From Chryseobacterium takakiae (lineage in GTDB: Bacteria > Bacteroidota > Bacteroidia > Flavobacteriales > Weeksellaceae), in the NCBI RefSeq assembly GCF_900129385.1, contig NZ_FQVO01000005.1, positions 62,001-126,000 on the forward strand: 64,000 nucleotides of DNA. Direction: 5' to 3'. Position numbers and translations under genes: made by a program. Of this stretch, positions 54,972 to 62,844 are shown in pieces. The stretch's first letter is position 1, and every line of letters begins with the position of its first letter. The notes below the pieces were generated by a model. The model was not told where the DNA came from, made no database searches, and worked only from the letters and a program-made list of their open reading frames with translations.

Positions 54972-56225
54972 TCAATGAGTTTTCACAATTTTCTTTATCA
55001 GAAGATGAATTTCTTTTTTAGACAGGATAAAATCACGAATATGAAATTCCGTAATCTGATAAAACCTCCAAAAAAGAATTCCCGATGAAAGGCAGTAGGA
55101 AGCAGAGTTTATAATACAAGCTGCTTTGATTCCCCATTTCGGAATGATAAAAAATGAAGAGATGATGGTAAAGATCAGTCCGGCAAGAGATTTTACATTT
55201 AAAATTCTCAATTTATTGATCCCTGCAAAATAATGTCCGATAATATTGCTTACAGCTATCGCTAAAATCCCGGGCGAAAGCAACAAAACAATTTCCTTTG
55301 TCTCCCCGAAATCTTTACCGAAAATCATGGCATACCAGTGCGCAGGAATCATCAGCATGATGGAAATAAACAGAAGGGTAATAAGGAAGCTGATGCGCAG
55401 GGATACTTTTGTTTTTTCGATTGCGCTATTAAAATCCGTATCATTTACCACATCTGCATACAGAACTACGGAAAGACTTCTGCTTACGGTCCATACAGCT
55501 TCCGAGAAGGCAATTCCTACCGAGAAAACACCTACACTTATAATTCCCCTGAAATATTCAAGAAAATAAAATGAAAGCCTGTTATTGAGAAACTGCAGAA
55601 ATGTACTCAACTGTATTTTCCAGCCATAATTAAACAATTGGAAGCCGATATCCTTTGAGATCAATATTTTTTTAAAATCGGCCTTTTTTATCAGCTGAAA
55701 AGCAGTAATAAAAAACAGAAGCGTAAAGCAACTTATCTGGGCAATGAAATAGGCATTAACAGAGGTAATTTTAATACAATAAACAATTATGATGATGAAT
55801 ATGATATGTACAAGCTGCTGTAAAACCGTATACAAATTGAACATTTTTATATTCTGCTGGCCTACGAACAAATTTACATTAGCCGTAAGTAGTGAAGACA
55901 TCACCGAAAGTCCGATAAGATATCCGGAATATTCTGCAGCATGGCCGGAACTGAACAAAACAGGAATCAGAATACCCGTAATAACAGCCCAAAGATAAGC
56001 GAATGGCAAAATTTCCTCAGTTCTGAATTTTCTTGCAAAATAACTCATACTGCTGCCTACAAAAATATTGGCAAAAAAACTGATGATGGTAAGATCTGCA
56101 ATGATAATTGATATCAACCCTTTCCCGCTGCTTCCCCACATATTGGTAGAGTAAATTACCAGCCCGAAATTCAGGATCAGAATTAAAAACCTGGAAACAA
56201 AAGTTTTAAGTATGGTCTCCTTCAT
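54972..56225 (-). CDS. oligosaccharide flippase-like membrane protein
   Basis: 417 residues with about 12 membrane segments. Overall layout and phrases such as LLSPGILAIAVSNIIGHYFAG and GISVGVFSVGIAFSEAVW fit the polysaccharide biosynthesis (MviN/Wzx) superfamily. It probably moves a lipid-linked sugar across the inner membrane. One base separates it from the glycosyltransferase gene, so they act together. Confidence 0.87.
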   Translation of the reverse strand: MKETILKTFVSRFLILILNFGLVIYSTNMWGSSGKGLISIIIADLTIISFFANIFVGSSMSYFARKFRTEEILPFAYLWAVITGILIPVLFSSGHAAEYSGYLIGLSVMSSLLTANVNLFVGQQNIKMFNLYTVLQQLVHIIFIIIIVYCIKITSVNAYFIAQISCFTLLFFITAFQLIKKADFKKILISKDIGFQLFNYGWKIQLSTFLQFLNNRLSFYFLEYFRGIISVGVFSVGIAFSEAVWTVSRSLSVVLYADVVNDTDFNSAIEKTKVSLRISFLITLLFISIMLMIPAHWYAMIFGKDFGETKEIVLLLSPGILAIAVSNIIGHYFAGINKLRILNVKSLAGLIFTIISSFFIIPKWGIKAACIINSASYCLSSGILFWRFYQITEFHIRDFILSKKEIHLLIKKIVKTH

Positions 56226-56226
56226 C

Positions 56227-57363
56227 TTATGCTAATGATTTTTTGATGAAGTTGAGGAAATTATATTTAATTCCATTCCAGTTATATTTCGTTTCATACG
56301 CTCTTCTTGCATTCTGAGCATGTTCCGAATAAATATCAGGATTGTTGATATAATTCAGAATTAGATTTGAAATTCCGTCCGAATTTTCAGGATCAACAAG
56401 AAACCCGAATTTTGAAACATCAACATGCTGCCGTGTAGCTTTTAAATCCGTATAAATGACAGGTTTTCCCGAAGCGGCATAATAGAATATCTTAATCGGC
56501 AGACAGTGGTGATTTTCATAATTAATGGTTCTCAAGTCAAAACAGATATCTGCATCAGCATAAGCTTCAGTAAAGGTTTCAAAAGAAGCCGGTTTTTCTA
56601 TTCTGAGATTTTCAAAGTGGTATTTTTTTACCAATCCGGAAAAATACTTTTCATCTTTTTCCTTTCTGGAACCACCAATCAAAAGAATTGAGATCGTAAG
56701 TTCAGGTGCTTTTTTTCTCAGGCTATCTGCCGCCGCAAAAAAATGACCGATTCCTTTTTCTTCAGAAAACTGTCCGGTGTAGCAAAGTGTTATTTTGTCA
56801 GATTGCAGGCTTTTGATATGTTTCCTAATGTAAATATCATCCGGATAATAGGGTAATACGATTGACTTTTTAAACGGAAAAAAATACGCCAGCGGAAACT
56901 TCTTGGTATCTTCCCCGAAAATATAGTGGGTGCTGATGAGCCCTGCATACAATTGAATGAGAAAAAACTTTACGGCATGAATGATGTTAAGCGGAAAAGA
57001 AAATTTTTCTACCATTCTCATAGAAGGATACCATTCCGTGATATCATAAATGATGCTTGCTTTTTTTTTCTTTCTGATGCTTTTTGCTGCTATTACTGCC
57101 AAAGGTTCCGAACAGAGAACAGCATCAGGGTGATAATCATTACAGATTTTTTCCAGAATCGCCTTTTTTTCAGGAATACTTCTTTCAAGAACGGCATAGG
57201 ATTCTATTTCAATTCCGTCAATCGTTCCCTGGAATTCAGATGAAAGACTACAGATTTTGACCTCATATCCTTGTTCTTTCAAAGCTTTCGCCTGATGAAA
57301 AAATATCCTGTCATCATCATGACGGTGTGCGGTTGTTAAAAAAAGGATTTTAGGTACTTTCAT
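56227..57363 (-). CDS. glycosyltransferase, GT4-like
   Basis: 378 residues with a GT-B fold. The N-terminal segment LFLTTAHRHDDDRIFFHQAKALKEQGYEV is typical of the family. The C-terminal half has LCYTGQFSEEKGIGHFFAA and the nucleotide-sugar-binding region FYYAASGKPVIYTD. It transfers a sugar to an unknown acceptor, presumably a lipid-linked glycan handled by the adjacent flippase. Confidence 0.9.
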   Translation of the reverse strand: MKVPKILFLTTAHRHDDDRIFFHQAKALKEQGYEVKICSLSSEFQGTIDGIEIESYAVLERSIPEKKAILEKICNDYHPDAVLCSEPLAVIAAKSIRKKKKASIIYDITEWYPSMRMVEKFSFPLNIIHAVKFFLIQLYAGLISTHYIFGEDTKKFPLAYFFPFKKSIVLPYYPDDIYIRKHIKSLQSDKITLCYTGQFSEEKGIGHFFAAADSLRKKAPELTISILLIGGSRKEKDEKYFSGLVKKYHFENLRIEKPASFETFTEAYADADICFDLRTINYENHHCLPIKIFYYAASGKPVIYTDLKATRQHVDVSKFGFLVDPENSDGISNLILNYINNPDIYSEHAQNARRAYETKYNWNGIKYNFLNFIKKSLA

Positions 57364-57423
57364 CCTGAGTTTATTAATCTGAAATCGGTTATAGATTTTT
57401 TTTACAAATATAAATTAAAGCAA

Positions 57424-57448
57424 AAAAAGTGGAAGACTTCCACTTTTT
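57424..57448 (-). terminator. hairpin downstream of the 57469 gene
   Basis: AAAAAGTGGAA and TTCCACTTTTT pair perfectly around GAC. The A/T-rich ends provide a T run on either strand. It separates the glycan pair from the upstream Fe-S group. Confidence 0.7.
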
Positions 57449-57468
57449 ATTATTCATTGATTGGGATA

Positions 57469-57957
57469 TTATTTTATAGATGCGGCCCAGCTTCTTTCAA
57501 AGGGCAGAAGAAAATTTCCTAAAAATTCTAGATAGGTATTTTTTGAAAAGTCAAAAACCTGTATGTCTTTAGAAATCTCTCCGTTTCTTATTTTCGTTTT
57601 AAAATCAATAAGTTTCAGCGTTTTTACTTCACCATTTTCGATGAAGCTTGCTTTCATTCTGTCGAAAAGACCCAGTTGGTATTCCTGGTCAATTTCTCTC
57701 ATTATTTTGCCCAGTGCGTCAATACTGCATCCTGAAGCCATTTCTTTCTCTTCGTCTACGCAGATAATGATAAACTGATTCTTTTCAATCTTAAAAGATG
57801 ATGAAAGCGGTTTGCCGTGGGCAGCCCAGGTTGCCAGAAAGTCAAAAAGCTTTTCTGTGATTACTTTTGCCTCTTTAGTTTCAAAAGGTCTTGACGCGGG
57901 GTATATAATAACTCTGTAATCGTTGGTCTCTACTATATTTGATTCTTCAATCTTCAT
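57469..57957 (-). CDS. conserved protein often misnamed ABC transporter ATPase
   Basis: 162 residues. It contains RVIIYPASRPF, WAAHGKPLSSSFKIEKNQFII and ASGCSIDALGKI, a pattern I recognise from small Flavobacteriia proteins labelled ABC transporter ATPase. There is no Walker A, Walker B or signature motif, so that label is not supported by sequence. The gene follows two Fe-S genes, an arrangement also familiar in related genomes. Function unknown. Confidence 0.8.
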   Translation of the reverse strand: MKIEESNIVETNDYRVIIYPASRPFETKEAKVITEKLFDFLATWAAHGKPLSSSFKIEKNQFIIICVDEEKEMASGCSIDALGKIMREIDQEYQLGLFDRMKASFIENGEVKTLKLIDFKTKIRNGEISKDIQVFDFSKNTYLEFLGNFLLPFERSWAASIK

Positions 57958-57982
57958 TTCTGATACATTTTAAAGTTCAAAA

Positions 57983-59122
57983 TTACGCAATTTTCCTGAG
58001 TTTGAAACCATTATACTTTTTGCTCAGTGCATATAGAAAAAGGATGACTAGCAAAACAATATATCCGAAGAAAAACCTTAATCCGGCTGAATGCGGAAAA
58101 AACAGAAATTTAATATAAATGTTAATTAAAATAAAAACAACAAGCGTTCTGATCCATGAATCTTTGGAAAGAAAAAAAGTTGATATAAGAAGCACTACTG
58201 AGATTAGAGTAACTTTCTTAAAGTTAATAATTTTAACAAAAATTACATTAAAATAGTCTTTAAGGCTGAAGTCCGGCGGAGATCCGGAAATAAATTCACG
58301 TCTGTAGATGAAAGTATCATAAAAAAGATGCTTCCAGCCCGGATAACCATAAAATTTTGTGATCGCTATATATAAAATAAAAAGAATAACGCCCTGTAAT
58401 ACAAAAGCCATTTCTGTTTTTTTATTATTCACATATTCATAAATACCTGCTGCTGCGAGATAACTCAATGTAAAAGGTATATAATCCGGCCTGGTAAAAG
58501 TAATGGCCAAAAGAATTGAAAACATAGCCCACTTGTTCCATTTTTTAAGCAGTCCAATCATAAAGATCAGCAAAAACTGCAGAATGAACATATCCGGTGT
58601 TGTCATTCTGGACATAGAAGTCATTGGAGACAATAGCATTATTACTATCGTTAAGGCCGTAGTAAGAATGTAGTTTTCAGGAAAAATAATTTTGATAATA
58701 TAAAATAAAATTAATCCGGAAATAAAATAGGAAATGATACTTAAAAAAGTCACCGCATCCGGCGAAGAAAGACCTAATTGGTAGAGAATAAGGATTCCCA
58801 GATTATAACCTGCTTTAACCTGATAATATGGCAGCTGTTCCATAAAGGCGCGCGTATTATTAGCAAAAGCCTGTCGGGCATTATCGGCAGGCTTTTTTAT
58901 TCCTATAATATCCCTGAACTGGTCTTCAGGAGCTTTTTTCTGTATTTCGCTATAGGTAAGTTTACGAATAGTATCTGGTGCATCCGGAAATTTCAAAGTA
59001 TAGAGGCTTCCTATATAGCCCGGCATATCCCAATCGTAAACCCTGTTTTTATAATTCCAGAAGCTCAGTGCAGTAATAGTAATGACTATAAAAAAAAAGG
59101 AAAATCTCCACCTTGATTTCAT
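57983..59122 (-). CDS. multi-spanning membrane protein
   Basis: 379 residues with about nine membrane segments. A periplasmic stretch of about 60 residues follows the first helix. It is reminiscent of membrane proteins of polysaccharide loci such as EpsG-like or mannosyltransferase-like enzymes, but no catalytic motif is certain. It sits between the CCG-domain Fe-S gene and the 57469 gene, where it interrupts a group that looks otherwise conserved. Confidence 0.75.
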   Translation of the reverse strand: MKSRWRFSFFFIVITITALSFWNYKNRVYDWDMPGYIGSLYTLKFPDAPDTIRKLTYSEIQKKAPEDQFRDIIGIKKPADNARQAFANNTRAFMEQLPYYQVKAGYNLGILILYQLGLSSPDAVTFLSIISYFISGLILFYIIKIIFPENYILTTALTIVIMLLSPMTSMSRMTTPDMFILQFLLIFMIGLLKKWNKWAMFSILLAITFTRPDYIPFTLSYLAAAGIYEYVNNKKTEMAFVLQGVILFILYIAITKFYGYPGWKHLFYDTFIYRREFISGSPPDFSLKDYFNVIFVKIINFKKVTLISVVLLISTFFLSKDSWIRTLVVFILINIYIKFLFFPHSAGLRFFFGYIVLLVILFLYALSKKYNGFKLRKIA

Positions 59123-59148
59123 GGAATACCTTAATTTGGAGTAATGTT

Positions 59149-59934
59149 TTATAAATCTTCCGCTTCCGCCAACAGTTCTACGATATCTTTTACAGCAACT
59201 TCGTGATTTTTATTGAAATGTTTCACACCATCCGTCATCATGGTATTGCAGAAAGGACATCCGGTTGCAATAACTTTAGGCTCGAAAGACAAAGCCTCTT
59301 CCGTACGTTCAATATTAATATCCTTATTTCCTTTTTCCGGCTCTTTGAACATTTGGGCACCACCTGCTCCGCAGCATAGCCCATTTGTTTTGCAGCGTTT
59401 CATTTCTACAAGTTCGGCATCCAGCTTTTCCAATAAAGCTCTTGGCGCTTCATATTCGTTATTTGCTCTTCCCAAATAGCACGGATCATGGAAAGTAATT
59501 TTCTTGCCTCTGAAAGCGCCGCCTTCAATTTTTAATCTCCCTTCTTCCATCAGATTTCTGAGGAACTGTGTATGATGAATAACTTCATACTTACCTCCTA
59601 ATCCAGGATATTCGTTTTTAAGGGTATTGAAGCAGTGCGGACAAGCCGTTACAATTTTCTTAACTTCATAAGCATTGAGAACTTCAATATTCGTTAAGGC
59701 CATCATCTGGAAAACGAATTCATTTCCGGCACGTTTTGCAGGATCTCCGGTACAGCTTTCCTCCTGTCCTAAAACAGCGAATTCAACACCGATTTTATTT
59801 AAAATTTTACAAAATGCTTTCGTGATTTTCTTGGCACGGTCGTCAAAACTTCCGGCACAGCCTACCCAGAACAGAACTTCCGGTGATTTTCCTTCGGCAG
59901 CATATTCTGCCATTGTTTTTATATTGAAATCCAT
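59149..59934 (-). CDS. CCG-domain (Fe-S) binding protein
   Basis: 261 residues. Two CCG-type cysteine-rich domains are visible: FWVGCAGSFDDRAK with CPHCFNTLKNEY, and HDPCYLGRANNEYEAP with GLCCGAGGAQMF and GCPFCNTMM. These bind an unusual 4Fe-4S cluster as in HdrB, LutA and GlpC-type proteins. It presumably takes electrons from the membrane Fe-S protein at 60423. The substrate is unknown. Confidence 0.9.
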   Translation of the reverse strand: MDFNIKTMAEYAAEGKSPEVLFWVGCAGSFDDRAKKITKAFCKILNKIGVEFAVLGQEESCTGDPAKRAGNEFVFQMMALTNIEVLNAYEVKKIVTACPHCFNTLKNEYPGLGGKYEVIHHTQFLRNLMEEGRLKIEGGAFRGKKITFHDPCYLGRANNEYEAPRALLEKLDAELVEMKRCKTNGLCCGAGGAQMFKEPEKGNKDINIERTEEALSFEPKVIATGCPFCNTMMTDGVKHFNKNHEVAVKDIVELLAEAEDL

Positions 59935-59952
59935 TCTATTACGTTATTTGGA

Positions 59953-60423
59953 TTATAAAAGAGACTTTATCATTTTAATATCACATCGGGCATATTCCGA
60001 TTTTCCAACGGGAATCTCCACAAAACCGAATTTTTTATAGAGATGAATGGCGGGAGATAATTTGGTGTTGGAGTACAAAATAAGGTCTTTCACTCCCATT
60101 TCTTTTGCTTTGTTTATACAATGCTGAATCAGCAGGTTGCCGTATCCTTTTCCTTGTGCAGATTCATCGACTCCCATTTTGGTAAGTTCAAGCTCTCCGT
60201 ATTCATTATTCATCAATGCTACTGTTCCTTTGGGAATACCCTCTTCTGCAACAAAATAAATATTTCCGCCTTTCTCCAGGATATATTTTTCGGGATTGGA
60301 AAGCACTTCTACATCATACGGTTCTGCCACGAAATATTTTTCGAGCCAGTCCATATTGATTTGCTTAAAATACAGAGCTAAATCTTTTCGGTATTCAATT
60401 ATTTCAGCCATGTTTAACATCAT
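59953..60423 (-). CDS. GNAT family N-acetyltransferase
   Basis: 156 residues, or 152 from the third methionine. The acetyl-CoA-binding motif is QGKGYGNLLI with the preceding LTKMGVDESA strand. Substrate unknown. Its start overlaps the stop of the upstream Fe-S gene by one base (TGATG), so it is translationally coupled, although its activity has no obvious link to the Fe-S pair. Confidence 0.88.
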   Translation of the reverse strand: MMLNMAEIIEYRKDLALYFKQINMDWLEKYFVAEPYDVEVLSNPEKYILEKGGNIYFVAEEGIPKGTVALMNNEYGELELTKMGVDESAQGKGYGNLLIQHCINKAKEMGVKDLILYSNTKLSPAIHLYKKFGFVEIPVGKSEYARCDIKMIKSLL

Positions 60424-61760
60424 CAGTCATTAGCCCAATTCAGACGGTCCGCCTGGTTGTATTGCCAAGGAGCAGCATTGTTTTCTACGTTGGCCATCAT
60501 GAGGTTCAGTTCCTGAGGTGCAGCAGATTGTTCCATAACCAAAAATCTTCTCATATCAAAAATAATGGAAAGCGGGTCAAGCAACACCGGGCAAGCTTCT
60601 GTACATGCATTACAAGTAGTGCATGCCCAGAGTTCTTCTTTGGTAATGTAATCGTTCAGCAATTTTTTTCCGTCATCTTCAAACTTTCCGTTTTTGTCTA
60701 TATTTCTCCCTACCTCTTCAAGACGGTCCCGGGTTTTCATTAAAATCAACCGTGGTGAAAGTTTTTTACCTGTAATATTTGCAGGGCAAACAGCAGTACA
60801 ACGGCCACATTCTGTACAGGAATACGCATTTAACAGCTGTACCTGATTCAGATCAAAAATATCCTCAGCTCCGAATTTTGAAGGCGCTTCCGCATCACCT
60901 CCGGCCGGAGCAGCATATGGGTCTGCATTTGGATCCATCATCAATTTGATTTCCTGAGTAACGGAATCCAGATTGTTGAATTTTCCTTTCTTTTCCAGGT
61001 TGGCGTACCAAGTGCTTGGAAAAGCTAAAATAATGTGTAAATGTTTTGAATAATAAAGATAATTCATGAAGAACAGGATGCCTGCAAAGTGAAACCACCA
61101 TGCTGCTCTTTCAATTCCGAATAAGAATCCGTCTTCAAAACTGAAAACTTCTAAAAAAGGCACAAAGGTAAGCTGACTGATCGGGAATGATCCAAGACGA
61201 GCAAAATGATCATATCCTCTTGCCTGAAGAATAGCGTCTGAAGCATTCATCGTAAAGAAAGCAACCATAAGGGCAAACTCAATGATAAGAATCCAGTTGG
61301 CATCTTCTTTCGGCCATCCGAAAAGCTCTTTCATGGTAAGCCTTTTTACTCCGTAAAAATTTCTTCTGATAAAGAATATTACCACCCCTATTATTACAAG
61401 TAATGCTAATACTTCTAAAGTAGCCGTAAAATAGCTATACACCGTGTTTCCTAATATCGTTGCCAGAAATCTGTGCGTTCCGAAAATTCCGTCTACAACA
61501 ATTTCTAAAAGTTCTATATTGATGATAATAAAACCTACATATACAAAAAGGTGTAAAATTCCGGCAACCGGCCGTTTTACCATTTTGCTTTGCCCCATCG
61601 CTACTCTCGCCATGGTTTCCCAGCGTTCTCCTTTTCTGTCATTACGTTTTATCTCACGTCCTAGTCTGATATTTCTATATATCTTTTGAAGGCTTTTTGC
61701 AAATAGTCCAAAACCCGCAACTAATAAAATCAGAAAAATAATATTATCGATATATTGCAT
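60423..61760 (-). CDS. membrane Fe-S protein, HdrE/HdrD-like fusion
   Basis: 445 residues. The N-terminal part has five membrane helices of the NarI/HdrE type (about 5-255) with histidines suited to b haems. A C-terminal domain has two 4Fe-4S motifs, CTECGRCTAVCPANITGK and CTTCNACTEACPVLLDP. It likely passes quinone-level electrons to the CCG-domain protein encoded 489 bases further on. It lies 11 bases after the MCE gene. Confidence 0.9.
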   Translation of the reverse strand: MQYIDNIIFLILLVAGFGLFAKSLQKIYRNIRLGREIKRNDRKGERWETMARVAMGQSKMVKRPVAGILHLFVYVGFIIINIELLEIVVDGIFGTHRFLATILGNTVYSYFTATLEVLALLVIIGVVIFFIRRNFYGVKRLTMKELFGWPKEDANWILIIEFALMVAFFTMNASDAILQARGYDHFARLGSFPISQLTFVPFLEVFSFEDGFLFGIERAAWWFHFAGILFFMNYLYYSKHLHIILAFPSTWYANLEKKGKFNNLDSVTQEIKLMMDPNADPYAAPAGGDAEAPSKFGAEDIFDLNQVQLLNAYSCTECGRCTAVCPANITGKKLSPRLILMKTRDRLEEVGRNIDKNGKFEDDGKKLLNDYITKEELWACTTCNACTEACPVLLDPLSIIFDMRRFLVMEQSAAPQELNLMMANVENNAAPWQYNQADRLNWAND

Positions 61761-61771
61761 GGATTTATTTA

Positions 61772-62722
61772 TTAGTCTTTACTATTTTTTCCGAATACCG
61801 AGAAATTAACGTACCTCTTAGGATTTGCTTTTACATCTTCAATTAATGAATTCAGGTTGGTAGATGCAGAATTCAGATTGTTATACAACTCCTCATCTTT
61901 CATCAGTTTTCCTAAGCTTCCCTGTCCGTTATTTATTCCGGCTACTACTTCGTTAAGCTTTCCTACAGTAGCATCAAGATTGGCAATTGTTGCATTCAGC
62001 TTTTGAGTATCAATGCTTTCTGCAAGATTTCCATATTTATCTAAAGTAACTTTACCGCTTTGCATCGTAAGGCTTGCGTCATCCAAAACTTTCTGAAGCT
62101 TAGGATCATTATGACCAACCAGGCTGTTCACACTTCCTGCGGTAGTTTGTAACGCAGCAACTGTTTTGTTAAGGTTAGAAAGCAACGCTCTGATTTCTTC
62201 TCTGTTTTGTGCATTAACCACCTGGTTTGCATTTGCCATTAAAGAATCTACTCTGTATAAAACTGTCTGTAGCTGATCTTTTACCGGACCCACCTGAGAA
62301 GAAAGACTTCCTAAAGTTCCCAATTTAAAGGCTCCTTTTAAAGTATCCCCGTCTTTAGCGGTAGGACCTCCGTACATAAGATTGATTCTCATCTCTTTGC
62401 CGGACATTAATCCGGGTTCGAAAATCTCAAGTGTTGAATTTTTTGAAAATTCAAAATTATTATCAACCGTAATTTTTACCAGGAAATCAATTTTTCCGTC
62501 TTTGGAAGTGTTGGGAATGATTTTGTCCACCTGCCCTACTTTTAATCCGTTAATAGAAACCGGTGCAGACTGGGCGAGCCCTTCCACGTTGTCATATTTT
62601 GCGTAAAATATATTATCGGTAGTAAAAAGGCTCCTGCCTTTCATAAATTGGAAAAGTATCACAAAACCCACAATGGCTATTAATGCGATTATCCCAGCTT
62701 TTAATTCTTTACTGAACTTCAC
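61772..62722 (-). CDS. MCE/MlaD family protein
   Basis: 316 residues. One membrane helix near the N-terminus (ELKAGIIALIAIVGFVILF) and an MCE domain at about 40-115 (YAKYDNVEGLAQSAPVSING). A coiled-coil/helical tail follows. Family members help move phospholipids between membranes through the envelope. The matching ATPase and permease are not in the window. First gene of a unit with the Fe-S genes. Confidence 0.9.
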   Translation of the reverse strand: MKFSKELKAGIIALIAIVGFVILFQFMKGRSLFTTDNIFYAKYDNVEGLAQSAPVSINGLKVGQVDKIIPNTSKDGKIDFLVKITVDNNFEFSKNSTLEIFEPGLMSGKEMRINLMYGGPTAKDGDTLKGAFKLGTLGSLSSQVGPVKDQLQTVLYRVDSLMANANQVVNAQNREEIRALLSNLNKTVAALQTTAGSVNSLVGHNDPKLQKVLDDASLTMQSGKVTLDKYGNLAESIDTQKLNATIANLDATVGKLNEVVAGINNGQGSLGKLMKDEELYNNLNSASTNLNSLIEDVKANPKRYVNFSVFGKNSKD

Positions 62723-62800
62723 TTGCTAAATTTTTCTATGAGCAAATATAATACATTTAAATGAATGTTTTTCCTTATTGCTCCGCGTTAAACACAAAAG

Positions 62801-62823
62801 AAGCGGCAAAAACTTTGCCGCTT
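62801..62823 (-). terminator. hairpin after the PpiD-like gene
   Basis: AAGCGGCAAA and TTTGCCGCTT pair perfectly around AAC (plus-strand reading). It lies between the end of the foldase gene and the MCE gene, both on the minus strand. Confidence 0.75.
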
Positions 62824-62844
62824 TTTATCTTTATGAAAATAATT

